DNA of 64,000 bases, taken from the NCBI GenBank assembly GCA_038214295.1, contig JBBQSA010000006.1, positions 1 to 64,000 of the forward strand, read 5' to 3'. Below the pieces are notes generated by a model. It searched no databases. It was not told where the DNA came from and was given only the letters and a program-made list of their open reading frames with translations. Within the stretch, counting starts at the first letter, position 1, and every line of letters starts with the position of its first letter. Below, piece after piece: positions 54,877-63,929 of this stretch. This DNA is from SHZI01 sp038214295 (GTDB taxonomy: Bacteria; Pseudomonadota; Gammaproteobacteria; Steroidobacterales; GCA-2729495). Position numbers and translations under genes: made by a program.

Positions 54877-57300
54877 CTAGAAGGCGCCGCCGATGGAAAA
54901 CTGGAAACGCTCCGTGTCGTCCCCGTAGAGCGCCGTGCCACCGCCGCTCTTCGCGTTGAGAGGGTACGCATAGCTGAACCGGAAGAGGCCCAGTGGCGCC
55001 AGCCATTGAGCGGCGATTCCGACGGACTGCTTCAATTCCCCGCTGCCGAAATCATACTTGATCGGGTTACTGCCCGTCTTGTCGTAAAACTTGACGTCCC
55101 CCAGCGAGAAGACGTTGCCGACGTCATAAAACAGCGAAAACCGGGCCTTGGCCTGCCACTTGTCCGGTATGGGCAACAGGAACTCCGCCTGGCCCGCCAT
55201 CAGCGTGTCGCCGCCGTAGGGCCGGCCAAAGTCGTCCTTCGGACCCAGGTCATTCTCCCGGAAGCCGCGGACCGTATCGGGACCGCCGGCGAAGTAGTTC
55301 TTGTAGGGCGGGAGGGAGGTCGTGTCACCAAGCGCCGTTCCGTAACCCAGATCGACGCTGAAGAGCATCGTTGCCCAGCGGGTCAGCGGCCAGTACTGCT
55401 GATAGTTGTAGTTGAGCGTCAGGTACTCGACGTCGCTGCCGGGGATGGTGGTGTTGGCCACCAGCCGGTGCCTGGCACCACGGTCCGCGAACAGGGCGCG
55501 ATTCCGGCTGTCGTACACCCAGCCTGCCAGCAGCTCGAACGTATTGAAGCTCGTGGTGTAAATCGCTGCTCCTCCGGTGACGAAGCTGGTATCGCTGCTG
55601 CCGTTGTTGCGCACCCATTGCTGGGCCTGGCGGCTGCTGAAACTGTCCGACAGCAGCTCGGCGCTCTGCCACGTGCCGCCGAAGATCAGCCTCTGGAACT
55701 CGGAGACGGGGTAGCTGTACTCCACGGAGGCTGACAGTGTCTTCGTCGAGAAATCCGAGGCGCCGGAAGTGAACTGGGTGATGTCACGGTAGGCCACGCT
55801 GATCGTGCGGCTGACCTCGTTGATCGTGGTGTAGGGGTCCGTGTAGGCAAAGCTGTAGACCGTGCGGAATTGCCCCGTGTTCACGTCAGCCTGAACCCGG
55901 TTGCCACTGCCCATGAAGTTGGTGTGGATGAAGCTGCCGTTCAGGATCAGCTTCTGGGATGCGGAGTACCCCACCCCGCCGCCAAACTGCCCCGGCAGGC
56001 CCTCGGTGATGTTGAAATCCAGGTCCACCAGGTCAGGAGTGCCGGGCACAGGATTGGTGGTCTCCTCGACCTTCTCGATGTAGGGCAGCCTCTGGATCCG
56101 GATCTTCGAGCGCTCGAGCCGGCTGTTGGAGAGATAGCCGCCCTCGAACTGCCGCATCTCGCGCCGGAACACCTCGTCATTGACCGACGAGGTGCCGTTA
56201 AAGTTGACCCGCCGCACATACACCCGGTTCTTCGGCTCCACGTACAGGGTCACCGAGGCCGTCTTGGCCTCCCGGTCGAGATCGGGCACCGGCTCGACGG
56301 TGGCGAAGGCATAGCCCTCCTCCGACAGCCGGAGGCGGATGAGATCAGCGCTCTGGGTGATCAGCTGCTGGGAGTAGGTCTGGCCCGGCTTCACCTGGAT
56401 GAACGGATTCAGCTGCGCCTCCGTCAGCACGAGATCACCGCCAAGCCGCACGTCACTCACCTTGTAGCGCTCACCCTCATTGAGGTTGATCGTGATGAAC
56501 ATGTCGCGCTTGTCGGGGGCGATCGCCACCTGCGTCGATTCGACGCCAAAGTCCGCAAATCCCCGGTTCATGTAGAACGAGCGCAGCTTCTCGAGGTCGC
56601 CGGAAAGTGCCTCCCGGGAGTACCGGTCATCCTGGCGGATCCAGGACAGCCATGTCGGCGTCTTGAGCTCGAAGTTCTCAAGGAGCTGCTTGTCGGTAAA
56701 ACTGTGATTGCCCACCAGGTTGATCTGGCGAATGCGGGCCCGGTCCCCCTCCTTGATCGTGATGGCAATGTCGACCTTGTTGTCCGGGAGTTCCTTGACC
56801 TCGGCCTTGACCGTGGCCGCGTATTTGCCCCGACTGAAGTACTGGTCTGTAAGTGACTGCTCGACTTCATCCAGGACTGACTGGTTGAACGTCCGGCCCT
56901 TCTTGAGGCCAATACGCGCCAGTGGCTCCTGCAGGGCCTCGGTCTTGATGTCCTTGTTGCCAGTAATCGTGAAATCCGCGATCGACGGCCGTTCGGCGAC
57001 CGCCACCACCAGCGTGCCGTCGTCCCAGCGGATTTCAACGTCGCGGAAGAAGCCGGTGCCGTAAACCGCCCTGATGGCCTCGCGTATCCGGTTGTCGTCG
57101 ATACGATCCCCGATGTTCACGGGCAGGTAATTGAAGACCGTACCTTCCGCGATCCGCTGGAGCCCCTCCACCCGGATTCCCCTGACCACCAGGCCGTCCT
57201 CCTGGGCGAAGGCCGCACCAGGTCCACCTGCCGAGACGGTGAGCAAAAACGCAGCCAACAGGCTGCGGACAGGGGCTCGAAGCGCCGCGCGAAAATTCAT
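54877..57300 (-). CDS. bamA: Outer membrane protein assembly factor BamA
   Basis: An 807-residue Omp85 protein, the core of the outer-membrane protein insertase. A signal peptide (about 1-32, ending GAAFA) is followed by five POTRA domains (about 35-430, first VVRGIRVEGLQRIAEGTVFN) and a 16-strand barrel. The barrel has the loop 6 lid motif VRGF (GPDTVRGFRENDLGP) and ends in the required C-terminal phenylalanine (FQFSIGGAF). Length matches E. coli BamA (810). It is seven bases after rseP. Confidence 0.98.
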   Translation of the reverse strand: MNFRAALRAPVRSLLAAFLLTVSAGGPGAAFAQEDGLVVRGIRVEGLQRIAEGTVFNYLPVNIGDRIDDNRIREAIRAVYGTGFFRDVEIRWDDGTLVVAVAERPSIADFTITGNKDIKTEALQEPLARIGLKKGRTFNQSVLDEVEQSLTDQYFSRGKYAATVKAEVKELPDNKVDIAITIKEGDRARIRQINLVGNHSFTDKQLLENFELKTPTWLSWIRQDDRYSREALSGDLEKLRSFYMNRGFADFGVESTQVAIAPDKRDMFITINLNEGERYKVSDVRLGGDLVLTEAQLNPFIQVKPGQTYSQQLITQSADLIRLRLSEEGYAFATVEPVPDLDREAKTASVTLYVEPKNRVYVRRVNFNGTSSVNDEVFRREMRQFEGGYLSNSRLERSKIRIQRLPYIEKVEETTNPVPGTPDLVDLDFNITEGLPGQFGGGVGYSASQKLILNGSFIHTNFMGSGNRVQADVNTGQFRTVYSFAYTDPYTTINEVSRTISVAYRDITQFTSGASDFSTKTLSASVEYSYPVSEFQRLIFGGTWQSAELLSDSFSSRQAQQWVRNNGSSDTSFVTGGAAIYTTSFNTFELLAGWVYDSRNRALFADRGARHRLVANTTIPGSDVEYLTLNYNYQQYWPLTRWATMLFSVDLGYGTALGDTTSLPPYKNYFAGGPDTVRGFRENDLGPKDDFGRPYGGDTLMAGQAEFLLPIPDKWQAKARFSLFYDVGNVFSLGDVKFYDKTGSNPIKYDFGSGELKQSVGIAAQWLAPLGLFRFSYAYPLNAKSGGGTALYGDDTERFQFSIGGAF

Positions 57301-57307
57301 GAGGTTC

Positions 57308-58675
57308 TCAGCCGAGGAGGCGGGAGATATCGTTGTAGAAGGCGAAGCTCATCAGCACGAGAAGAAAGCCGATGCCGATCTGCTGGCCGATGATCTGGGC
57401 GCGCTCCGACAGCGGGCCGCCCTTCAGTGTCTCGGCAACCGTGTAGACGATCTGGCCGCCATCGAGCATCGGAATGGGCAGCAGATTGAGCACGCCGAGG
57501 CTGATGCTGACAATGGCGAGGAAACTGAGGAACGCCGTGCCGCCGAGCGAGGCGGTCACGCCGGCATACTGGGCAATATTGATGGGCCCGCTGATGTTCC
57601 TGGGAGAAACATCACCCACCAGCATCCGCCAGATCATGCGCAGCGTGAGCGCGCTCATTTCCCACGTCTTGGCAGTGGCCCGGCCAAGAGCCTCCACGGG
57701 TCCGTAGCGCTCCTCGGCACGCATGCCTTCGAAAAGGTCTTTCGGCAGGCTCACGGCCGCGCCAATCCGGCCAATCCGGCCGTCTGCGGTCTTCTCCGAG
57801 GCCACCTCCAGGGTCACCTGGACCTCGGACTCGCCCCGGCGTACGGTAACGTCCAGCAACTCCCCGGGGCGCGCCCTCACGACCTCTACCCAGCCGGTCC
57901 AGGTCGTGATCGCCTTGCCATCTGCGAGAAGAATTCGGTCGCCATCACGGAGACCGGCCCGTTCCGCCGGCCCGCCAGAAGTGATCTTGCCGAGTATCGG
58001 CTCGGGCTCGGGGAACCACGGCTTAAGGCCCAGCTTTGCAAACAGCTGGCCGGGCTCCGTCAATTCCGATTCCCGGCCGGCGGTCCGCAGGGTGACCGGG
58101 CGCTCGCCGCCAGCCTGGTCCGCGACCGCGAGGCGGATCTGCCCGTCTGCCAGCATTTCATCAAGGATGGCCACCGTGGCCGTTTCCCATGTGAATACCC
58201 GCCGGTCGCCGACGGCGACGATCCTGTCGCCTTCCCGCAGGCCGGCGGCGGCTGCGAGCGAACCGCTGTCCACCGGGCCGATCACCGGCTTCATGCCAGG
58301 AACGCCGCCGATGAACATGATGGTGTAGGCAAGGATGGCGAATATCAGGTTAAACGCCGGGCCTGCAGCCAGGATCGCGATACGCGCGGGTGCGGACTGC
58401 CGGTTGAAGGCCCGGCCCCGCTCCGCAAAGGTGACGGCGCAATCCCGTTCGTCCAGCAACTTGACGTACCCACCCAGCGGGATGGCGGAAAGACAGTATT
58501 CCGTCTGGTCGGCGCCCGAGCGGCGGGACCAGAGGACGCGGCCGAAGCCGATGGAATAGCGGAGGACCTTGACGCCGAGGACTCGGGCCACGATGTAGTG
58601 GCCGTACTCGTGAATGGCGACGAGCAGGCCGATGGCCACGACGAACGCGAGCAGGGACGTCAGGATCTGCGACAT
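57308..58675 (-). CDS. rseP: Site-2 intramembrane zinc protease RseP
   Basis: A 455-residue inner-membrane metalloprotease that makes the second cut in RseA and so releases sigma-E; it also clears signal peptide remnants. The zinc site is H22-E23-Y-G-H26 in the first helix; two tandem PDZ domains lie at about 125-200 and 215-300 (GLREGDRIVAVGDR; GLRDGDRILLADGK); the third zinc ligand is in the LDG motif NLLPIPMLDGGQ near residue 395. Length equals E. coli RseP (450). The usual dxr neighbour is missing upstream. I see no sigma-E promoter in the 80 bases before it. Confidence 0.97.
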   Translation of the reverse strand: MSQILTSLLAFVVAIGLLVAIHEYGHYIVARVLGVKVLRYSIGFGRVLWSRRSGADQTEYCLSAIPLGGYVKLLDERDCAVTFAERGRAFNRQSAPARIAILAAGPAFNLIFAILAYTIMFIGGVPGMKPVIGPVDSGSLAAAAGLREGDRIVAVGDRRVFTWETATVAILDEMLADGQIRLAVADQAGGERPVTLRTAGRESELTEPGQLFAKLGLKPWFPEPEPILGKITSGGPAERAGLRDGDRILLADGKAITTWTGWVEVVRARPGELLDVTVRRGESEVQVTLEVASEKTADGRIGRIGAAVSLPKDLFEGMRAEERYGPVEALGRATAKTWEMSALTLRMIWRMLVGDVSPRNISGPINIAQYAGVTASLGGTAFLSFLAIVSISLGVLNLLPIPMLDGGQIVYTVAETLKGGPLSERAQIIGQQIGIGFLLVLMSFAFYNDISRLLG

Positions 58676-58755
58676 GCGGCGAATCTTAAGGCATTACGCC
58701 GGCGCTTGCCTTGCCGGACTGGCAGACGGCTTGACGCAACGGCGCAGTACCCATT

Positions 58756-59568
58756 TCAGCCTGCGGCAAGTCCAAGCCAGGACAAAGCAAGGGCAAACAG
58801 CGGCATGGCCGCCGTGACGCTGTCGAGACGATCAAGGATGCCCCCGTGCCCGGGGATCAGCTGGCCGCTGTCCTTGGCCCCCACGCTGCGCTTGAACATG
58901 CTCTCCGTCAGATCGCCCACGACCGACAGGGTGGCAACTCCCAGCCCGAGCGGCACCATGACAACCGGCGCGAGTCCGAGCAGGGCACCACCACCGGCCG
59001 CTGTCGCCGCGGCCAGCACGACGCCGCCGATCAGCCCCTCCCAGGTCTTCCCGGGGCTGACCTGCGGTGCAAGCTTGACCCGCCCGAACCGGTGACCGGC
59101 AAAGTAGGCGCCAATGTCCGCCGCAAAAACGATGCCGAGGGCAAGCAGCGCGAGCGCCGGCCCCTGCACGGGCACGCAGAGGATGGCCACCAGGGCAAGC
59201 CAGGCAGGGACAAGTACGAGAATTCCGGCAAGTCCGGCCACGATGGCCGGGACGCGCGTGGGGTAGCGCAGGATCCAGAAGAAGGCCGCGAGCCACCACA
59301 GGAGCGCGACCCACAGGACGAACGCCAGGGGGACGACTTCAGGAACCAGCCAGGCGGAAGCACCCAGGACAGCCGCGATTGCCGCGGTGTAGGCCACCCG
59401 GCCGGGGAGACTCCGGCCGCCAAGAAAGGCGGACCACTCCCAGCCCCCGAGCACAATGACGAACGCGGTCGCCGTCGTGGCAACCCGGAGCGGCGCGAAG
59501 AAGAGGACCAGCAGGAGACCGGCTAGCAGAGGGATCGCGGTGAGCACACGTTGCGCCAGCTGGCTCAT
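58756..59568 (-). CDS. cdsA: Phosphatidate cytidylyltransferase CdsA
   Basis: A 270-residue polytopic membrane enzyme making CDP-diacylglycerol from CTP and phosphatidate for all phospholipids. About seven helices are visible, and the C-terminal CDP-DAG synthase signature is complete: GDLTESMFKRSVGAKDSG then PGHGGILDRLDS, with the magnesium-binding aspartates. It is 48 bases downstream of uppS. Length is near E. coli CdsA (285). Confidence 0.96.
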   Translation of the reverse strand: MSQLAQRVLTAIPLLAGLLLVLFFAPLRVATTATAFVIVLGGWEWSAFLGGRSLPGRVAYTAAIAAVLGASAWLVPEVVPLAFVLWVALLWWLAAFFWILRYPTRVPAIVAGLAGILVLVPAWLALVAILCVPVQGPALALLALGIVFAADIGAYFAGHRFGRVKLAPQVSPGKTWEGLIGGVVLAAATAAGGGALLGLAPVVMVPLGLGVATLSVVGDLTESMFKRSVGAKDSGQLIPGHGGILDRLDSVTAAMPLFALALSWLGLAAG

Positions 59569-59616
59569 GGCTTTGATCGGTCCCGCAGCAACGCCCGGAA
59601 ATACCGGGCGGAAAAA

Positions 59617-60366
59617 CTAGTCAGCGATAGCCTCGAGCTGATCGCCGGTCCGTCCAAAGCGCCGCTGCCGCTGACCGAAAAAATCCAGTGCTTCGGTGAT
59701 CTGACCGGCGCCGAAGTCCGGCCACAGGGTATCCGTAAAGCACAGCTCGGTATAGGCGAGATCCCAGAGCAGAAAGTTGCTCACCCGCTGCTCGCCGCCC
59801 GTACGGATCAGCAGATCCGGGGACGGCAGCCCCGCGAGGGCCCTGTGCCGGTCGATCAGGGCCTCGTCGATGTCGGCCGGATCCAGATCTCCACTACGGA
59901 TCTTCTGGGCGATACGGCGCACGGCCTGGACCATGTCCCACTGCCCGCCATAAGCCACCGCCAGGACGAGCGTCATGCGGGAATTGGCGGCCGTCCGGGC
60001 TTCCGCGTCCGCCATACGCTTGCGCAGGATGGTTGGCAGACTTTCGCGGGCACCGATGAAGCGCAGCTGGATGCCGTTCTCGTGCAACGTGTCGACCTCG
60101 CGCTGCAGGACCTCCACGAACAGCCGCATGAGGGCGTCCACCTCGCTCGGCGGCCGCTTCCAGTTCTCGCTGCTGAAGGCGAACAATGTCAGGACCTTCA
60201 CGTCCGCTTCCGCGCAGGCCTCGACGACGGCCCGGGCCGACTTGACGCCAGCGCGATGGCCGGCATGCCGCGGCTTGCCGTTGCGGGCTGCCCAGCGGCC
60301 ATTGCCGTCCATGATGATTGCAACGTGGGCCGGTCGAACCAGCCCGCAGCTGCCGCTGGTGGTCAT
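59617..60366 (-). CDS. uppS: Undecaprenyl diphosphate synthase (di-trans,poly-cis)
   Basis: A 249-residue cis-prenyltransferase that makes the C55 lipid carrier for peptidoglycan and O-antigen from farnesyl diphosphate and isopentenyl diphosphate. The catalytic aspartate lies in IIMDGNGRWAARNGKPRHAG; then TLFAFSSENWKRP, TLVLAVAYGGQWDMVQA and the product-end DLLIRTGGEQRVSNFLLWD with YTELCFTDTLWPDF. It needs isopentenyl diphosphate, so an isoprenoid pathway must exist even though dxr, ispD and ispF are not here. Confidence 0.97.
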   Translation of the reverse strand: MTTSGSCGLVRPAHVAIIMDGNGRWAARNGKPRHAGHRAGVKSARAVVEACAEADVKVLTLFAFSSENWKRPPSEVDALMRLFVEVLQREVDTLHENGIQLRFIGARESLPTILRKRMADAEARTAANSRMTLVLAVAYGGQWDMVQAVRRIAQKIRSGDLDPADIDEALIDRHRALAGLPSPDLLIRTGGEQRVSNFLLWDLAYTELCFTDTLWPDFGAGQITEALDFFGQRQRRFGRTGDQLEAIAD

Positions 60367-60401
60367 GAAGCTGCCATCCTTGGTCCTGCGCCAGATAATG
60401 A

Positions 60402-60959
60402 CTAGAACTCCATGATTTCTTTTTGTTTTTCTTCGGAAATTCTGTCGACTTCCGCCACGTACTTGTCCGTCAGTTCCTGGATCTGCTGGGCACTCTGCCG
60501 CTCCAGGTCCTCGTTGATCAGTTTTTCCTTCAGGGCTTCCTTGATGTCGGTCATGGCATCCCGCCTCACATTACGGATGGCCACCCGGCCCAGCTCGGCT
60601 TCCTGCTTCACCAGCTTGGCCAGGTCCCGCCGTCGCTCCTCGGTCAGGACGGGCAGGGGCACCCGGATCACCGTGCCGGCCGTCACCGGGGTGAAGCCGA
60701 GGTTGGCGCCCATGATGGCCTTCTCGATGACCCCCACCATGCCCTTCTCCCACGGCGTGACCGTCAGCGTCCGCGCGTCCTCCACCGAGATGTTCGCGGT
60801 CTGGGAGAGCGGGACGTTGGTGCCGTAGTACTCGATCATCAGGTGCTCCAGGAGGGCGGGACTTGCCCTCCCGGTACGAAGTTTACGTAATGCATGGCCC
60901 ATTGCTGTGACGCACTTCGCCATGCGCTGGTCTGCATCCTGCCGGATTTCGTTGATCAC
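60402..60959 (-). CDS. frr: Ribosome recycling factor
   Basis: A 185-residue tRNA-shaped factor that splits post-termination ribosomes with EF-G. Conserved are ALRKLRTGRASPALLEHLMI, YYGTNVPLSQTANISVEDAR, LTVTPWEK, PLPVLTEERRRDLAKLVKQ and the C-terminal helix ending DRISEEKQKEIMEF. The start is GTG at 60959 (INEIRQDADQRM), matching E. coli (ISDIRKDAEVRM). Length equals E. coli Frr (185). It lies 19 bases after pyrH. Confidence 0.97.
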   Translation of the reverse strand: MINEIRQDADQRMAKCVTAMGHALRKLRTGRASPALLEHLMIEYYGTNVPLSQTANISVEDARTLTVTPWEKGMVGVIEKAIMGANLGFTPVTAGTVIRVPLPVLTEERRRDLAKLVKQEAELGRVAIRNVRRDAMTDIKEALKEKLINEDLERQSAQQIQELTDKYVAEVDRISEEKQKEIMEF

Positions 60960-60978
60960 GCTCCGCCCCTCTTAACCG

Positions 60979-61701
60979 CTAGCCTGTAACCAGCGTCCCC
61001 ACATTCTCGCCCCGGGCCAGCCGGAGAAGTTCCCCCGCCACCTGGAGGTTGAACACCCGGATGGGGACATTGTTCTCCCGACACATGACCACAGCGGTCG
61101 TGTCCATCACGTTCAGCTTGTCGTTGATCACGCGATCGAAGGTCAACCGGTCGTAGCGCGTGGCCTTGGGATCCTTGACCGGGTCGGCTGTATACACGCC
61201 GTCCACCTTGGTGCCTTTGACGAGTACGTCGGCCCCCACCTCGATGGCGCGAAGCGCGGCAGCCGTATCGGTGGTGAAGAAGGGATTGCCGGTTCCTGCC
61301 GCGAAGATGGCCACGCGCCCCTTCTCGAGGTGGCGGATCGCCCGGCGGCGGATGTAGTCCTCGCTGACCTCGTGGATCTGGAGCGCCGACATCACGCGGG
61401 CGTGACACCCGACGCGCTCCAGCGCGTCCTGCATGGCGAGCGAATTGATCACCGTAGCCAGCATGCCCATGTGGTCGCCCGTCACGCGGTCCATGCCCGC
61501 ACGGGCCAAGCCGGCACCCCGAAAGATATTGCCGCCGCCGATGACGATGCCCAGCTCGACCCCCAGAGCCCTGACTTCCTTGACCTCGTTGGCAATACGG
61601 GTGAGGACGTCGGGATCGATGCCGTAGTCCCCGCCACCCATCAGTGCCTCACCGCTGAGTTTCAGCAGGATGCGGCGATAGAGCAGACGTGCCTCGTTCA
61701 T
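60979..61701 (-). CDS. pyrH: Uridylate kinase
   Basis: A 240-residue amino-acid-kinase-family enzyme phosphorylating UMP to UDP. Parts seen are RRILLKLSGEALMG, IGGGNIFRGAGLARAGMDRV, DHMGMLATVINSLAMQDAL, FAAGTGNPFFTTDTAAALRA and ADVLVKGTKVDGVYTADP. It stands between tsf (124 bases upstream) and frr in the universal rpsB-tsf-pyrH-frr order. Length equals E. coli PyrH (241). The minus strand of the upstream gap holds a TAGAAT (61753-61758) that could be a -10 element, without a clear -35. Confidence 0.97.
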   Translation of the reverse strand: MNEARLLYRRILLKLSGEALMGGGDYGIDPDVLTRIANEVKEVRALGVELGIVIGGGNIFRGAGLARAGMDRVTGDHMGMLATVINSLAMQDALERVGCHARVMSALQIHEVSEDYIRRRAIRHLEKGRVAIFAAGTGNPFFTTDTAAALRAIEVGADVLVKGTKVDGVYTADPVKDPKATRYDRLTFDRVINDKLNVMDTTAVVMCRENNVPIRVFNLQVAGELLRLARGENVGTLVTG

Positions 61702-61825
61702 GGACCAGAACCCGCGCGCAACCGGAGGGGTGAGTGACGTAAAGCTGGCCGGATTCTACCGGATTTGGCCACCACGAGACCGGGCCCTGACGAGGAAATG
61801 GCGCTGCAGGTATCCGGGAGCTGCC

Positions 61826-62704
61826 TCACCCCTGGGAATGCATGGCCGCCACGGCTTCAGCGATATTCTCGGTCTTTTTCTCGATCCCCTCGCCAACTTC
61901 AAGCCGCACAAAGCGGTGCACCCGGGCGCCGCGGTCCTTGAGGAGCTTGGCGATCGATGTGTCCGGGTCCTTGACGAATGGCTGGCCTACAAGCGCGATT
62001 TCGTTGAGGTACTTGCGCAAGCGGCCCTCGACCATCTTGGCAACGATTTCCGGAGGCTTGCCTTCGCCGGCGGCCTGCTCGGTCAGGATCCGGCGCTCAT
62101 TGGCGCGCAGGTCCTCGGGCACGTCGTCCGGCGACAGGTAGCGCGGATTGCTGGCGGCGATATGCATCGCGAGGTCCCTGCCCAGCTCTTCGTCACCGCC
62201 CTCGAAATCGACCAGAACGCCGATTCGCGTACCGTGAAAATAGCCACCCAGCTTGCCCTTTGGCCGGACGAATTCGAACCGGCGGACGCCGATGTTCTCG
62301 CCGATCTTCGCAACCAGATCGCGGCGCGCTTCCTCGAGCGTCTGACCGCCCGCGACCGGCAGTGCCATCAGCGCCTCAACCGTCGCAGGCTGTTCCCTCG
62401 CGGCCAATTCGGTCGCCGCGCTAGCGAAACGCATGAAATGATCGTCCTTGGCAACGAAATCCGTTTCGCAGTTCACTTCAAGAATGACCGTAACGTCGCC
62501 CTTGACGCTCGTGGCCGTCAGGATCTGGCCCTCGGCGGCAATTCGCCCCGCCTTCTTCTCGGCTTTTGCCTGGCCGCGGGTGCGGAGCAGCTCGATGGCC
62601 GCCTCGATGTTGCCGTCGGAATCGACCAGTGCCTTCTTGCACTCCATCATTCCGGCGCCGGTACGCTCACGGAGGTCCTTGACGAGGTTTGCAGCTATGG
62701 ACAT
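61826..62704 (-). CDS. tsf: Elongation factor Ts
   Basis: A 292-residue guanine nucleotide exchange factor for EF-Tu. The N-terminal UBA-like domain has LVKDLRERTGAGMMECKKAL; the EF-Tu contact is the TDFVAKDDHF stretch (VNCETDFVAKDDHFMRFA), and the second signature is the HIAASNPRYLSPDDVP region. The C-terminal dimer-like domain follows. It is 16 bases after rpsB. Length matches E. coli EF-Ts (283). Confidence 0.97.
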   Translation of the reverse strand: MSIAANLVKDLRERTGAGMMECKKALVDSDGNIEAAIELLRTRGQAKAEKKAGRIAAEGQILTATSVKGDVTVILEVNCETDFVAKDDHFMRFASAATELAAREQPATVEALMALPVAGGQTLEEARRDLVAKIGENIGVRRFEFVRPKGKLGGYFHGTRIGVLVDFEGGDEELGRDLAMHIAASNPRYLSPDDVPEDLRANERRILTEQAAGEGKPPEIVAKMVEGRLRKYLNEIALVGQPFVKDPDTSIAKLLKDRGARVHRFVRLEVGEGIEKKTENIAEAVAAMHSQG

Positions 62705-62720
62705 TCAGGGTGTCTCCCGT

Positions 62721-63668
62721 TCAGGCGTCGCCGGAGGCTTCCGGTGCGTCGGTGGTTTCGGCATCAGCGACCGGTGCCGAATCAACGACCGGAGCGTCAT
62801 CAACGACCGGTGTGTCAGCGCCGGCCATGACCGGCTTCGCCGTGCGACTACGGGCAGCGGGCGCGCCGGCGGCTTTGCGTGGTGCGCGTTTGGCCGGAGC
62901 CGGGCGGCGTCCTTCCGGAGACGACTTGGGCCGACCCTCGGCATCCAGCTCGACGAAGTCGTCTTCGCCGACGGGGAGGGCCGGAATCGACGCCTTGCCC
63001 TCGAGCACCGCATCGGCAACGGCGAGCGTATACAGCTCTGCCGCCCGCATGGCATCGTCATTGCCGGGAACCATGTACTGGACGCCGTCGGGCGTCGAAT
63101 TCGTGTCCACGATGCCGATGACGGGAATCCCGAGCTTGTTGGCCTCGTGCACCGCGATCTTCTCGTGCCCGACATCAATCACGAAGATCGCATCAGGCAG
63201 GGAGCCCATGGACTTGACGCCGCCCAGGCTGCGCTCGAGTTTTTCGCGCTCACGGCGGCGCTCGAGAACTTCCTTCTTGGTTAGCTTGCCAAAGCGTCCG
63301 TCGAGCTCCATCGCGTCGAGATCCTCGAGGCGCTTGATGGACTGCTTCACCGTCTTGAAGTTGGTCAGGGTGCCACCGAGCCAGCGATGGGTGACATGAG
63401 GCATACCGCAGCGGTCAGCCTGGGTCTTCACGGACTCCCGGGCGGCGCGCTTCGTGCCAACAAAAAGGATGCGCCCGCCGTCAGCAGAGAGCGAGCGGAT
63501 GAAGGCGGTGGCTTTCCGGAGCAGCGGAACGGTGTGCTCCAGGTTAATGATGTGGATGTTGTTGCGGGCGCCGAAGATGTACGGGCCCATCTTGGGGTTC
63601 CAGTAGCGGGTCTGGTGGCCAAAATGCACACCAGCCTCAAGCATCTGGCGCATGCTCACTTCAGTCAT
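62721..63668 (-). CDS. rpsB: 30S ribosomal protein S2 with long acidic C-terminal tail
   Basis: A 315-residue S2. The core (about 1-235) has the classic VSMRQMLEAGVHFGHQTRYW, INLEHTVPLLRKA, WLGGTLTNFKTVKQSIKRL and PDAIFVIDVGHEKIAVHEA. After about residue 240 a low-complexity tail of about 75 residues follows, first basic and alanine/proline-rich (PAPAKRAPRKAAGAPAARS), then acidic with repeated VVD/VAD units. E. coli S2 has 241 residues, so the tail is extra. The ATG at 63668 has AAAGGAGA upstream; the frame continues further up through the leader but is not used. Confidence 0.95.
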   Translation of the reverse strand: MTEVSMRQMLEAGVHFGHQTRYWNPKMGPYIFGARNNIHIINLEHTVPLLRKATAFIRSLSADGGRILFVGTKRAARESVKTQADRCGMPHVTHRWLGGTLTNFKTVKQSIKRLEDLDAMELDGRFGKLTKKEVLERRREREKLERSLGGVKSMGSLPDAIFVIDVGHEKIAVHEANKLGIPVIGIVDTNSTPDGVQYMVPGNDDAMRAAELYTLAVADAVLEGKASIPALPVGEDDFVELDAEGRPKSSPEGRRPAPAKRAPRKAAGAPAARSRTAKPVMAGADTPVVDDAPVVDSAPVADAETTDAPEASGDA

Positions 63669-63836
63669 GGGATCTCCTTTAAAGGTCGGCGGCGAGACTT
63701 GCGTCTCGGCACACAGGCCTGTTTCTGCTTCGGGTTGGGGCCGCCGCGTTCCCCATCCGGCAACCGGCTCCCGAAACGGGAACAGGCACCCAGCCAGACG
63801 TGACGGAACGCGTGTGGATTTCATTGCCTCTAGGGC
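63669..63836 (-). ncRNA. Structured rpsB mRNA leader
   Basis: About 168 untranslated bases precede rpsB if transcription starts as predicted. On the minus strand GCCTGTT (63781-63787) can pair with AACAGGC (63717-63723) to enclose the middle, which contains CCCG-TTT-CGGG and CCGG-TTG-CCGG hairpins. Nearer the gene CGAGAC-GCAA-GTCTCG (63693-63708) forms a 6-bp stem with a GNRA tetraloop. In E. coli the rpsB leader (t44 element) is where S2 represses rpsB-tsf; this leader could act likewise. Confidence 0.55.
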
Positions 63837-63842
63837 GCGCGC

Positions 63843-63871
63843 TTTATACCATAGCGGATTAGCAGTCACAA
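63843..63871 (-). promoter_or_regulatory. Sigma-70 promoter of rpsB-tsf with GC-rich discriminator
   Basis: On the minus strand TTGTGA (63866-63871) and TATAAA (63843-63848) are 17 bases apart, and TGG just before the -10 makes it extended. The bases after the -10 are GCGCGCGCCC, a GC-rich discriminator of the sort that makes ribosomal promoters sensitive to ppGpp. The start should be near 63836. Confidence 0.65.
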
Positions 63872-63929
63872 CGCGGTTCCGGCCCCCGGCGAAGCACCCG
63901 GACCAAGCCCGGCCGGATCAAACCGACGG

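Noticed and set aside
57131..59095. A 654-codon plus-strand frame opposite rseP and cdsA, and similar frames opposite bamA/skp and eno
   Set aside because: Opposite essential, well-conserved genes; compositionally biased products without domains.
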